59,219 nt of DNA from Candidatus Poseidoniales archaeon. Its GTDB lineage: Archaea; Thermoplasmatota; Poseidoniia; Poseidoniales; Poseidoniaceae. The translations under genes and the position numbers were made by a program. Below are positions 19,826 to 29,921 of the stretch, one piece after another (the first letter of the stretch is position 1; the number at the start of each line of letters is the position of its first letter). The stretch lies in contig QQRY01000057.1 of assembly GCA_003602575.1 (NCBI GenBank), positions 36,854-96,072 of the forward strand. The letters are read 5' to 3'. Below the pieces are notes generated by a model. The model had not been told where the DNA came from and made no database searches. It saw only the letters and a program-made list of their open reading frames with translations.

Positions 19826-21646
19826 AATAATTTGAATTTTAGAATTACGAGAAATGTCTCCCCTTACCTGAGTAGCCCATGCATCAATTCCAGTATTGGC
19901 AATCAATACTAAATCACCAATCTGCGACATATCATATTGAGTACCCCAATCATTTGCCCAACCTGATATCTTCATTGAACCGGATGGGTCCATTATCATA
20001 ATCCCTCTCCTATGCCATTGTTTACCATTTCTACCTGTACCCTTTTTATCAAATTTATAGATTAATTTACCAACAATATTCCACCTTGCTCTAAATTCCA
20101 TTAGATTAGAATGGTCAGATATTCCTTCCTGTGTTTTTGAAATAAATCCTAAAGGATCGATCTTCAAGACCAATTCACCTTTCCAATTTATCGTAACAAC
20201 GGCATTCTTAACCAATATTCTGTCTCCTTTTGAGATTTGTTCAGGCCATGGCATTTGACCATCTTGATTTTTATCGACTAACATATCGATTTTAGCCATG
20301 CTTTTTCCTTGACTTACAGTAATGCTAGGTCTATTTTTGTTTGAATTGAATACAGAAAAAACGTCACATACGATAGTCATTCTCGGATTCAAATCTTCAA
20401 TTCTAGTTACTTCAATTGGTGTTATACTTCCTGGAATATTGAATGATGTATCTTTAGGGAATTCATCATCGCCCGAACCTCCAGGGCAGATATCATTCCA
20501 GTCACATCTTACACATCTTTTCTCATCAGGATCATCGGTCTTTACCCCCCCTTCTAGAAAGCCTCTTAGAGGGCTAGGATAAGGAGGGAAATTCTCTATA
20601 GAAATTTGCATATCCTTCAATTTAGACCATAATGAATTAAGTTCCTCTTCCATATCTTCTAATTCTTTTTCAGTCGGATTTTCAATGATTTTTATTTTAT
20701 TAGCGCCAAGATACCAAACTTCTAGCCCTTCAACCATTTCTTTTTTACCATGTGTGACCCACCATAACATTGCATACATTCGCAACTGCTTGACATAGTC
20801 ACCAGAGCGATCACCTTTACCTAAACTAGCTTTTAGATCTACAATCTTGATTCTACCATTCCATCGGTAAATTAAGTCATACTCACCTTGAAACCAAAAA
20901 TCAGGATGAATCGAATTTAGGCTGAAATTGGCTGCATCTGGGTCTACAAACCAAGGGCGACTAATCTCCCATGCTTCAATTAATTTAATTTCTGAACTAC
21001 TCGACAATGGATGAGCACCAGAGAAAGAGAAACCAAAACCATCGGGTGATGGCCAGTTCTCTCGAATTCCACTCCTCCATAGTTTCAATGATTTTTCGTC
21101 AAGTTCTTCAAAGCACTGCTTAACTTGGGCTAAGTGCATATCTATGCCATTGATACACATTTGACGACAGTAATTCGGATCTACGTCATTCCAATCGCCA
21201 GATTTTCTTTCATCCTTTAACCATTCCTTTCTCATTTCCTCTAGAGATATAGGTAAGTGGATGTCGATTCTTGATATTGCCCAATCTCTAATTTGCTCTA
21301 TTGAGTTTGGAATTAGTTTTTCTGGTAAAGGAAGTATTCTTTGAGATGGCCAAATCTGTTCAGGGTCTCTGTCTGGCTGGCCGCTTTCATCCAAAGGAAT
21401 CTTTGATAGAGTATCATTTGAAGCATTACTGGATATCAATGCTGGAGATTCCCTTAACATCCTGCAAAAGGCATCTTCTACAGCCCTTCCAACAAAGAGA
21501 ACTGGAACTTGAGGGAATTTAAAATGTAAATTTTTCTCGTAAAACCATAACCTAGGGCACGATTGGTAACTATTTACTTGGCTTGCTGACAATCTATTGT
21601 AAGGCCCAACGATATCATTGTCTCGGTCCACGATTGTCGCTGGCAT
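19811..21646 (-). CDS. PD-(D/E)XK (RecB/Cas4-like) nuclease with Fe-S cysteines and C-terminal OB-like region
   Basis: SASQVNSYQSCPRLWFYE; GEYDLIYRWNGRIKIVDLKAS; QLRMYAMLWW; RCVRCDWNDICPG. Confidence 0.82.
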   Translation of the reverse strand: MPATIVDRDNDIVGPYNRLSASQVNSYQSCPRLWFYEKNLHFKFPQVPVLFVGRAVEDAFCRMLRESPALISSNASNDTLSKIPLDESGQPDRDPEQIWPSQRILPLPEKLIPNSIEQIRDWAISRIDIHLPISLEEMRKEWLKDERKSGDWNDVDPNYCRQMCINGIDMHLAQVKQCFEELDEKSLKLWRSGIRENWPSPDGFGFSFSGAHPLSSSSEIKLIEAWEISRPWFVDPDAANFSLNSIHPDFWFQGEYDLIYRWNGRIKIVDLKASLGKGDRSGDYVKQLRMYAMLWWVTHGKKEMVEGLEVWYLGANKIKIIENPTEKELEDMEEELNSLWSKLKDMQISIENFPPYPSPLRGFLEGGVKTDDPDEKRCVRCDWNDICPGGSGDDEFPKDTSFNIPGSITPIEVTRIEDLNPRMTIVCDVFSVFNSNKNRPSITVSQGKSMAKIDMLVDKNQDGQMPWPEQISKGDRILVKNAVVTINWKGELVLKIDPLGFISKTQEGISDHSNLMEFRARWNIVGKLIYKFDKKGTGRNGKQWHRRGIMIMDPSGSMKISGWANDWGTQYDMSQIGDLVLIANTGIDAWATQVRGDISRNSKIQIISSTR

Positions 21647-21694
21647 ACTAAGAGTCGTATTGGCCTACCCTATTCAAACCTATGATTAATCAGA

Positions 21695-23452
21695 TTAATC
21701 TTTGATAGTGATTCTAGTATTTCTTAAATCGATTCTAAGTTGTGGCAATCCGGCTCTCCAACCTATTTCTGCACCAATGAGACCTACTTTCTGACCCTTG
21801 GTTATAGATTCTAGTTGAGAGTTAATACTAGAGCCAAAAGCGACCACCTCAACTACATTACTGCCATCCCAGATATACATGTTCAGCATTGTCCAAGGTT
21901 TGCCATCAATTCTAGTTCCGTTCCTCTTTCTGATACTTAGAACAAATCCCTCAGCATTCGCCCTTGTTCTTAGAAGCCCTACTCTGGTAATAGCACTAGA
22001 GGATTCTTTTCCAATTGAAGTGAAGTATTTTTCTGATTCCTCGATTGTTAAGATTTTTGTTTTAGAATCAACATATAGTCTAGAATTACCTCTCCAAACC
22101 CCAGGTAATGCGTCTATTATCACGACCTCCCCATTTGGACAATCATGTAATGATGGAAAAGATCCTGGTTCACTTTCCTCAATAGTTATCTGCTTTTGAC
22201 CTGAAGACAACATAGCACCTAATACTGGTTCAGAAAAGTGATTTGGTAATGGTCCCCAGGAACCTGTAAATTTTCCCTTCACCGTAACTCTTGAGGGGAT
22301 TTCTTGCAACATTTCGAATGGGGCTTTTACCTCGATTTCTAAATTCTTAGTTATCGACTCAACTATTTCAGGGTTAGTCCAAATTCCAGAGTCATCTCTT
22401 GAAACACCACACCAGTAACATCCTGCTTGTTCGCCTTTGCAATCACTTTGTTCGACATTAGGGAATGCTACTGGACCTTCGCCCATAGATTGCATCTCAT
22501 TATGGACTTCTTTGAATTCTAGACTCATAGATTCGTATTCTTTCGAAGTGGGTGCCTGATAGGTTACTCTTTGGCCTCCATCAAGATACCACCCCTCCAT
22601 TCCATCAATACATTCGCCATCATGTGTTTCTCTCCATAACCAAGAATAAAATCTCAACTGATGAATTAATGATGGTGCAAACTTTGATTCAGGATTACCT
22701 GACTTGATATCGACTATTCTTATTCTTCCATCCCATCTTAGAACAAGATCTAACTCACCAGCTGCCCATCCATCCGGATGAAATAACCTTTGAGGCTGGT
22801 GTACCCTCGGATCTTTTACCCAAGGTCTAGCAATTTCCCATGCCTCACACCAACTGACCTCTTCATTTCCTTCAAGCCACTCTATATCTTCTTCTATAGA
22901 CCATTTTCTCATAGCAAAGTTATTCACTTTATCAGGTATAGGGAAAATAGGCTCTTCGCCCCAAGCAGGCGAATTTATTTCAAATACAAAATCTCCTTTT
23001 CTGAAACTTTCCAGATAAGGACCTCCTCCTGCATTATAGCAGTTTTCGACCTCTTCAAGGAATAATTCTAACCCACATGAAATTCGAAATTTTATTGATT
23101 CTAATTCGACATCATCCCAAGATGACCCATCCTTATGCCAAATACCTTGATCCCATAGCTCTTGGCCTCTATCTAGTGCTTTTTTTGAGTACTCTTCAAC
23201 AAAACTATGACTCCATGACTTTAAATCTTGAAAAGAGGTTATCGATTTGGGCCGCTTCATCAATATCTCACAAAAACAGTCCTCAATCACTATACCTAAT
23301 ATTTGTGAAGTATTCAAAGGACCAGATAAACCTAATTTAGAACCTAGAAACCATTGCATTTTACACCTTAGGAAAGTGGTTAATCCACTAGCTGATATTC
23401 TTGAACGTGATTTGCCCAAAGGGCCGCCTAAAGGTGGTTTTCCAAATGGCAT
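21695..23452 (-). CDS. PD-(D/E)XK (RecB/Cas4-like) nuclease, paralogue of the downstream ORF
   Basis: SASGLTTFLRCKMQWFLGSK; GELDLVLRWDGRIRIVDIKSG; QLRFYSWLWRE; CKGEQAGCYWCG; OB-like C-terminus. Confidence 0.82.
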   Translation of the reverse strand: MPFGKPPLGGPLGKSRSRISASGLTTFLRCKMQWFLGSKLGLSGPLNTSQILGIVIEDCFCEILMKRPKSITSFQDLKSWSHSFVEEYSKKALDRGQELWDQGIWHKDGSSWDDVELESIKFRISCGLELFLEEVENCYNAGGGPYLESFRKGDFVFEINSPAWGEEPIFPIPDKVNNFAMRKWSIEEDIEWLEGNEEVSWCEAWEIARPWVKDPRVHQPQRLFHPDGWAAGELDLVLRWDGRIRIVDIKSGNPESKFAPSLIHQLRFYSWLWRETHDGECIDGMEGWYLDGGQRVTYQAPTSKEYESMSLEFKEVHNEMQSMGEGPVAFPNVEQSDCKGEQAGCYWCGVSRDDSGIWTNPEIVESITKNLEIEVKAPFEMLQEIPSRVTVKGKFTGSWGPLPNHFSEPVLGAMLSSGQKQITIEESEPGSFPSLHDCPNGEVVIIDALPGVWRGNSRLYVDSKTKILTIEESEKYFTSIGKESSSAITRVGLLRTRANAEGFVLSIRKRNGTRIDGKPWTMLNMYIWDGSNVVEVVAFGSSINSQLESITKGQKVGLIGAEIGWRAGLPQLRIDLRNTRITIKD

Positions 23453-23460
23453 TTAATCAC

Positions 23461-25233
23461 CTATCTTGATTCAAAGGAATAAAAATCTCCTGAACTTTGT
23501 TGCTCTCTGTCTTTTCTACTGTTACTCTTATTTATCCTTGGCCTTTTTGAATCGTGATCTCTTCTAAAGGTGATATTAACATCCTCAAGGAATCGATTCA
23601 TTCCTTCTCTAAGTGTAAATGGCCCTTCTGCTTTTCCAAATGATCCTCCTTGTCCGTCGAAAACCAAAAGAGAGTCGCTAAGAATATCTATGAAATATAC
23701 GTCATGGTCAATAACAAAAGCAGATTTCTCATTTGATTCCATAGTCCGTCTAATAGCCTTGGCTGCTTCCATTCTAGAATTTGCATCTAGGTGTGCTGAA
23801 GGCTCGTCCAAAAGATATAGATCTGCATCTCTACCAAGACATATAGCAATTGAGACAGCTTGTCTTTCACCACCTGATAATTTCTTGACTCTCTTTGCCA
23901 GTAATTTATCAACTCCTAATGCTTTGATTACGTTGACATTGAATTCTCCACCGCGCCATTTAGCACCTATCTCACTATCAAGCCATAATTGAACACTACA
24001 ATCCATATCGACATCAATATGTTGGGGCTTGTAAGATACTGTAGATTCTTTAGTGACCCATCCATCATCGTATTCGTGTATTCCTGCTAGTATTTTTATC
24101 ATGGTTGATTTACCTGTCCCGTTAGGGCCTACGACTCCAACGACCTCGCTTCTATGAACAGCACCATCGCCAGTACTAAGTTCGAAATCTCCTAATTTCT
24201 TCTTCAATCCCGACCATGAAACTATTTTAGTTCCAGCAGAAGGATTGCGGTCTCTATGAGTCAAGAATTTTATCGGCTTACTTCTTATTCGTATATTTTG
24301 TTCAACTAAAAATCCATCTAAATAAGCGTTAATCGCTTGCCTTGTAGTTCTTGCAGGAGTGAAAATACCAAATGCACCTTTATCGCCATATACAATATGA
24401 ACTAAATCCGCAAGAACGTCTAACACAGCTAAATCGTGTTCAACGACAATTACTCTCTTAGTTTCAGATAACTTTTGGATTATTTTCACAATTTTCATCC
24501 TTTGGTAAATATCAAGATATGAAGATGGCTCATCGAAAAAGTAAACATCTACATTTCTCATTAATGTCGCACAAATTGCCATTCTTTGTAATTCTCCACC
24601 AGATAATTGGTTTATTTTTCTTTCAAGTAAATGATCGAGCCCTAATTCTACAGTAATTTCATCAAAAATATCTCTTTCATCTACTTTACTTAATAGCTCG
24701 CGAACAGTACCTTCGACTCTTTTAGGAATTTTATCTACGTTCTGCGGCTTGACTGCTATCTTTATCTGTCCATCTTTAACTGCAACTAGAAAATCTCTTA
24801 ATTCCCCTCTAGGGAGTGTTTCAATAATATCATCCCATTCTGGCTCTTTATTTTTCCAATCTCCTAGGTTAGGTACCATTCTACCAGATAGAGCATTTAT
24901 AGCAGTTGATTTACCCATACCATTAGGACCTAAAATCCCAACTACTGATTCTTTAGAAGGAGTCGGTAAACGGAAAAGTCTGAATCCATTCAATGAGTAT
25001 CTATGGACCATATCGGTTTCAAGTTCTGCTGGCAAATTAATTATCTTCACAGCATCATCGGGACAATGCTTAGCTCTAATTATACAGGGAGGACAAGCAG
25101 ATTCTAAAATCCGACATTTTGTACCCTCTACCTGGATACATTCACCGCCACATGAACCTGCCCATCTCTGAAGATATTCAAAGGCATTACTATTAGGCTT
25201 GCATCTATCTTCAATAAGAACGGCTATCCTCAA
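23461..25233 (-). CDS. ABCE1/Rli1-type ribosome recycling twin ATPase with divergent Fe-S domain
   Basis: Two ATPase cassettes (GPNGMGKST/LSGGELQR and GPNGTGKST/LSGGERQA); atypical N-terminal Cys pattern. Confidence 0.95.
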   Translation of the reverse strand: MRIAVLIEDRCKPNSNAFEYLQRWAGSCGGECIQVEGTKCRILESACPPCIIRAKHCPDDAVKIINLPAELETDMVHRYSLNGFRLFRLPTPSKESVVGILGPNGMGKSTAINALSGRMVPNLGDWKNKEPEWDDIIETLPRGELRDFLVAVKDGQIKIAVKPQNVDKIPKRVEGTVRELLSKVDERDIFDEITVELGLDHLLERKINQLSGGELQRMAICATLMRNVDVYFFDEPSSYLDIYQRMKIVKIIQKLSETKRVIVVEHDLAVLDVLADLVHIVYGDKGAFGIFTPARTTRQAINAYLDGFLVEQNIRIRSKPIKFLTHRDRNPSAGTKIVSWSGLKKKLGDFELSTGDGAVHRSEVVGVVGPNGTGKSTMIKILAGIHEYDDGWVTKESTVSYKPQHIDVDMDCSVQLWLDSEIGAKWRGGEFNVNVIKALGVDKLLAKRVKKLSGGERQAVSIAICLGRDADLYLLDEPSAHLDANSRMEAAKAIRRTMESNEKSAFVIDHDVYFIDILSDSLLVFDGQGGSFGKAEGPFTLREGMNRFLEDVNITFRRDHDSKRPRINKSNSRKDREQQSSGDFYSFESR

Positions 25234-25313
25234 GTTAATCCCCCAAAGACTCCCAAACTATTTACACTAATCAAACACACTATCCAAAAGGATAATTTTA
25301 TTTTAAATCTAAA

Positions 25314-25853
25314 TCAAATTAGACCCTTTAGATGCTCATGGCCTTTGATTAAACGAATTGTGCATGGAGTTGGAAACTTCATACTAGCCTTTCTTAGAGC
25401 ATCTCTTGCAGTTAGATAGTGATCTGGTTGAACCTGAATTGAAATAACTCTTTGACCTCTCTTGACTCTAGCAGCAGTACCTACATTCTTTCCAAATGCA
25501 CACCTCATTCCTTGAGATACACGGTCTGCACCTGCTCCAGTAGCTTGTTTATTCTCTCTTAGAACATGGTGTGGGAATGTGTGGACTCTCAAAGCATATC
25601 CTTGAGCTCCAGCTTCATTACGGATTGTCGAATTAGAAATAACACGAGCAGCCTCTAATGCTGTGTGTCTAATTTGACAGTTATTATCGGACCTTAGTTC
25701 AATAACAACCGGGAACTGTCCAGTTTCAGCAGCTCTTCTATTACCGACATGGAATTGCATAATACGGTTATTTGGTACACCGCCAATATACTTACGTCTG
25801 GTGTAAGCAGGACCTTTCAAACGGCGATACATTGATGCGGGTTTTCTTGCCAT
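25314..25853 (-). CDS. rpl10e: 50S ribosomal protein L10e (L16/L10e family)
   Basis: MARKPASMYRRLKGPAYTRRKYIGGVPNNRI..; true start likely internal Met of the ORF-track entry. Confidence 0.95.
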   Translation of the reverse strand: MARKPASMYRRLKGPAYTRRKYIGGVPNNRIMQFHVGNRRAAETGQFPVVIELRSDNNCQIRHTALEAARVISNSTIRNEAGAQGYALRVHTFPHHVLRENKQATGAGADRVSQGMRCAFGKNVGTAARVKRGQRVISIQVQPDHYLTARDALRKASMKFPTPCTIRLIKGHEHLKGLI

Positions 25854-25980
25854 AATAGACCTCCAAGCAACACTGCGATTGATGCTCCCTTTATCACTTC
25901 TCCGCATGATTCGCTTTTTTAAAATCCTAGAAACATTATAGAAAAAATATGTATTTTATCAAAGCCTTCATGGAGTATAA

Positions 25981-27189
25981 ATGCCACCGAAGAACATGGC
26001 GAAGGGTTGGAGGCGGTTTCTTGAAGAAGAATCTGAGCATCAATGGTTAGCGATTTCATTGTTCTTCGTCTTCATCATTATAGGTGCATTTGCAATTCAT
26101 GGAACTAGCAAACTAACCGGCATGGATATAGTAAAAAATGCAGCATTGGAAGACTCGCGTGTACTAGATATCAGTTACCAAAACGATGGTGATCACTATT
26201 CTGTTAGCCACACAACCGAAGGGACTTATTTGTATCACTACTACGATGATGAAAGGACTGATATCATAAATCCTAGCACAGACTCCAGTGCATCGGACAT
26301 TCGATTCATGACCGAACTAAATGATGGCACTGTTGCAACTTCAATAGAAGAAAACTCCATCTTAATTCTTGATGGTTCAACAATGTCTAACTTAAGTTTG
26401 GACACAGATAGGGGGACTTTCAAAATTATTGATTTATCAGAAAATTTGAACGAGCAATCAAATTCTATGCTTTTGATTACTGATGAAGGAGATAATATAA
26501 CCTTTAGAGGAATTACCAATAATGGCGTCACAAGTTCTCCAATGCCTAACAATGTAGGTGTTGAATGGCAAAAAATAGAGGCTCTGAGCGATGATGAATG
26601 GATAGCAACTGGCATTCAAATCTCATCTAGTTCAGGCCAAAATGATAATCCCGCATCACCTGAAATCAAGCCTTTTATTGGACATATTATTTGGACAGGC
26701 GGATTTACTGCTCCAATGCTGAATGATATGTATCCTGCCCCATCAGGAGAGTTTCATTCAATGATTAGAATGGGTGATGAAATGGTAATTGCTGGAACTA
26801 CGCAAACAACTATTTTTGACTCTAATGATTTAACTTTTGAACATTCGACTATTACAAGTTCTGCTGCAATAAAAGGAGATTGTGGCGTTGTTTGGTTCTT
26901 TGGTTCCATCAATTCAGATTCGGTTATCAAATGGACCAAGGATGGTCATGAGGTTATTGATCTACAACATAAATTACCTATAGAAATCGAAAGCCATGGT
27001 TCTTCATCTAATATAATTTATATGCATGGTATGAATTCAAATGGCGACAATAAAATACTAACCTTCGACTACTCATCATACGGTTCTATAGAAAGTGGAA
27101 GAGGTTTCTTAAACTTCTCATTTATTCTAATATTCAGTATAATTTTTGCAGTGATGGGTTGGAACATAATTGAAAGAATGAAATTATGA
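25981..27189 (+). CDS. Membrane-anchored beta-propeller-like protein
   Basis: N-terminal TM (WLAISLFFVFIIIGAFAI), beta-rich repeats, C-terminal TM. Confidence 0.55.
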   Translation: MPPKNMAKGWRRFLEEESEHQWLAISLFFVFIIIGAFAIHGTSKLTGMDIVKNAALEDSRVLDISYQNDGDHYSVSHTTEGTYLYHYYDDERTDIINPSTDSSASDIRFMTELNDGTVATSIEENSILILDGSTMSNLSLDTDRGTFKIIDLSENLNEQSNSMLLITDEGDNITFRGITNNGVTSSPMPNNVGVEWQKIEALSDDEWIATGIQISSSSGQNDNPASPEIKPFIGHIIWTGGFTAPMLNDMYPAPSGEFHSMIRMGDEMVIAGTTQTTIFDSNDLTFEHSTITSSAAIKGDCGVVWFFGSINSDSVIKWTKDGHEVIDLQHKLPIEIESHGSSSNIIYMHGMNSNGDNKILTFDYSSYGSIESGRGFLNFSFILIFSIIFAVMGWNIIERMKL

Positions 27190-27253
27190 GAATTATTCGA
27201 AGAAATCTGAATAATTTTTCACTTTCTTTGGCAACCTTCATGAGCCTTGTTCA

Positions 27254-29920
27254 ATGACAATCAATTCCAGCGTAAGCCATGGAAGTGATGAGATTTCAAA
27301 AAGGGGAATGATGGACCAATTCATGGATATAAAATCCGAACATCCTGAAACGATTTTGTTTTTCAGAATGGGGGATTTCTATGAATTATTTCATGATGAT
27401 GCTGAAATCGCTTCTGAAATTCTAGGTTTAGCACTAACTGCTAGAGACAAGAATGCCGAGTCACCCATCCCTATGGCTGGTTTTCCATGGCATGCTTTGG
27501 AAGATAATTTGAGAAAGATGCTAAAATCTGGGTTTAAAGTTACAGTTGCTGAGCAAGAAAGCGAACTTAGAGAAGGGGCCAAGCTTCTAGAAAGAGTAGT
27601 AACTAGAGTTTACACTCCCGGCAGCCTCTATGAGGAATCTCTGTTATCTAGCGAAGAGCGCTCTTTGTTAACTGCCATTGTTCTAGGTAAAGAACAACTT
27701 GGCATGGGAGTAATTGATGCTTCAACAGGAGAATCTTGGGCAAGTACTTGGAGCGGAAATGATAGATACAATAGAGCGATGGATGAAATCCTAAGATGGA
27801 ATCCTGCAGAAATTGTAATTTCTACTAGAGACTCACAAGACTCTACTCTTTGCAATATGTTCACTCATCTACAAAACACAGTGATTAGCCAACATAATGC
27901 TTCTGAAACTAAAAGACGAAATAGACTTAAGGAAATTATGAAGGTTGGAGATTTAGGGCACCTCGATCTGGACAATGCTCCTTTATCTCTGGCTGCCGCT
28001 GGACTTGCTGCAGACTATTTAGCAACTGTACATATTGCTGATTCTATTCCACTTAGAGATATTTCAATAATTGAAGAAAAAGGAAATATGCTATTAGACC
28101 AAACAACACTAAGGAATTTAGAATTAACATCTACGCTTTCAGGTGAATACGAAGGTAGTTTGCTTTCAAGTATCAACTTCTGCCGTACTGCAATGGGTAG
28201 AAGACTATTGAAAACTTGGATTCTAAGGCCATTATCTAATATAGAATCTATAATATCAAGACAAAACTCCGTCAATGCATTATTTCGATCCTCAAAACGG
28301 ATAGATTCATTGAGAGATGCACTCAAAGGTTTGAGAGATATGGAAAGGCTAGCAACACAATTAGCCTACAATAGATCAAATGCTAGAGATTTACTTGCTA
28401 CCTCTTTGGCTATTGAAAGAATGCCTGCTGTAATAGGGATTTGTCAACAAACCGATGATGTACTCCTAAATCACTTAACTTCAAATCTAGATTGCTTAGA
28501 TACAATGGGAGAAGAAATTAGGCGTACATTAGTCGATAATCCTCCTCTTAGTTTGCGCGATGGAGGATTGATAAGAGATGGATTTAGTGATGAAATTGAT
28601 ACTTTGAGAGAGACTACATCTCAAGGACATTCCTGGTTCAGTGATTTAGAAAAGAAACTTAGAATAGAACTAGATATTCCTTCGCTCAAGGTAAAAATGA
28701 ATCGCCAGATTGGTTGGTTTATCGAAGTGACAAAGACTCACGAAGAGAAAGTGCCTTCTGAATGGAAAAGAAAGCAACAAATGACTAATGGTTCTCGATA
28801 TACCACTGATGAACTAATTCAGCGAGATGATTTACTACTTACAGCAGATACGAAGGTAAAGGAATTGGAATACCGAATATTTAGACAATTGAGGGATAAG
28901 TGTAGAGTTAATGCCCAGCAACTAGCAGAAATTGCAGGTAAAATTGCCTCGATTGACGTTCTACAATGTTTTGCAATTGTGGCAAAAAGACGTTCTTGGG
29001 TAAGGCCTGAGATTATAGATAGTCCAATAATGAAAATAGAACAAGGAAGACACCCTGTATTAGAACAACAAGGAGGATTTGTTCCAAATGACATATTATT
29101 AGATAATAAGAAGAATTTCTTATTGATTACTGGCCCGAATATGGGAGGTAAGTCGACCTATTTACGTACCACTGCACTAATCTCTATTCTTGCTCAATCC
29201 GGATCATTTGTACCTGCGTCGAAAGCTAAAGTTGGACTAGTTGATAGAGTTTTTACTAGAGTTGGAGCAAGTGATGATCTAAGAAGAGGAAGGTCAACAT
29301 TCATGATGGAGATGATCGAAGTTGCCCATATTCTTAAGCGAGCAACAAGCAATTCATTGATTCTCTTGGATGAAGTAGGACGTGGAACTTCTACCTTTGA
29401 TGGATTGTCCATTGCTTGGTCTATGACTGAAGATATTTGTAATAGAATTCAAGCAAGAAGTCTTTTTGCAACACATTATCATCAATTAATCGGATTAGAA
29501 GAGGAGATTAAACAAATTAAGAATGTTCATGTTCAAGTAGCTCAAAGTAATGGTGAATTGAAGTTCCTACATACTGTTGGAGACGGCCCTTGTGATGATT
29601 CATATGGAGTACAAGTTGCTGCATTAGCAGGACTTCCAAGAAATGTGGTCGAGAGAGCGTCAGATCTATTGATTTTCCTCGAAAAACAAGCAAGAGGGGC
29701 TAGGGCTGGAGAATCAGGCGCCCCAATGGCTAGAGATTTAGGGCAATCTAGTTTGATGGGTTATCTCGCAGCATCAGTAAATGAAAATCGTGATAACAAG
29801 TATGAGAAAGTAATTGAAGAATTAGACCTTATTTGTTCACAACTAGACAATATGTCCCCCAAGGATGCACACGATTCTTTATATCGTCTAAAAATACTAA
29901 AAGAGAGTTTGAGGGATTAA
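27254..29920 (+). CDS. mutS: DNA mismatch repair protein MutS (MutS1 type)
   Basis: MFRMGDFYELF-type mismatch motif (FFRMGDFYELF), Walker A TGPNMGGKSTYLR, DEVGRGTSTFDG. Confidence 0.98.
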   Translation: MTINSSVSHGSDEISKRGMMDQFMDIKSEHPETILFFRMGDFYELFHDDAEIASEILGLALTARDKNAESPIPMAGFPWHALEDNLRKMLKSGFKVTVAEQESELREGAKLLERVVTRVYTPGSLYEESLLSSEERSLLTAIVLGKEQLGMGVIDASTGESWASTWSGNDRYNRAMDEILRWNPAEIVISTRDSQDSTLCNMFTHLQNTVISQHNASETKRRNRLKEIMKVGDLGHLDLDNAPLSLAAAGLAADYLATVHIADSIPLRDISIIEEKGNMLLDQTTLRNLELTSTLSGEYEGSLLSSINFCRTAMGRRLLKTWILRPLSNIESIISRQNSVNALFRSSKRIDSLRDALKGLRDMERLATQLAYNRSNARDLLATSLAIERMPAVIGICQQTDDVLLNHLTSNLDCLDTMGEEIRRTLVDNPPLSLRDGGLIRDGFSDEIDTLRETTSQGHSWFSDLEKKLRIELDIPSLKVKMNRQIGWFIEVTKTHEEKVPSEWKRKQQMTNGSRYTTDELIQRDDLLLTADTKVKELEYRIFRQLRDKCRVNAQQLAEIAGKIASIDVLQCFAIVAKRRSWVRPEIIDSPIMKIEQGRHPVLEQQGGFVPNDILLDNKKNFLLITGPNMGGKSTYLRTTALISILAQSGSFVPASKAKVGLVDRVFTRVGASDDLRRGRSTFMMEMIEVAHILKRATSNSLILLDEVGRGTSTFDGLSIAWSMTEDICNRIQARSLFATHYHQLIGLEEEIKQIKNVHVQVAQSNGELKFLHTVGDGPCDDSYGVQVAALAGLPRNVVERASDLLIFLEKQARGARAGESGAPMARDLGQSSLMGYLAASVNENRDNKYEKVIEELDLICSQLDNMSPKDAHDSLYRLKILKESLRD

Positions 29921-29921
29921 A

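Noticed and set aside
20240-20290. EF-hand-like DKNQDG string in the first nuclease ORF
   Set aside because: VDKNQDGQMPWPEQ lacks the hydrophobic position 8 and the surrounding helices; likely a beta-turn.
19811-23452. Possible CRISPR-Cas locus because of Cas4-like nucleases
   Set aside because: No repeat-spacer array, Cas1, Cas2 or effector genes are visible nearby; neighbours are housekeeping genes.
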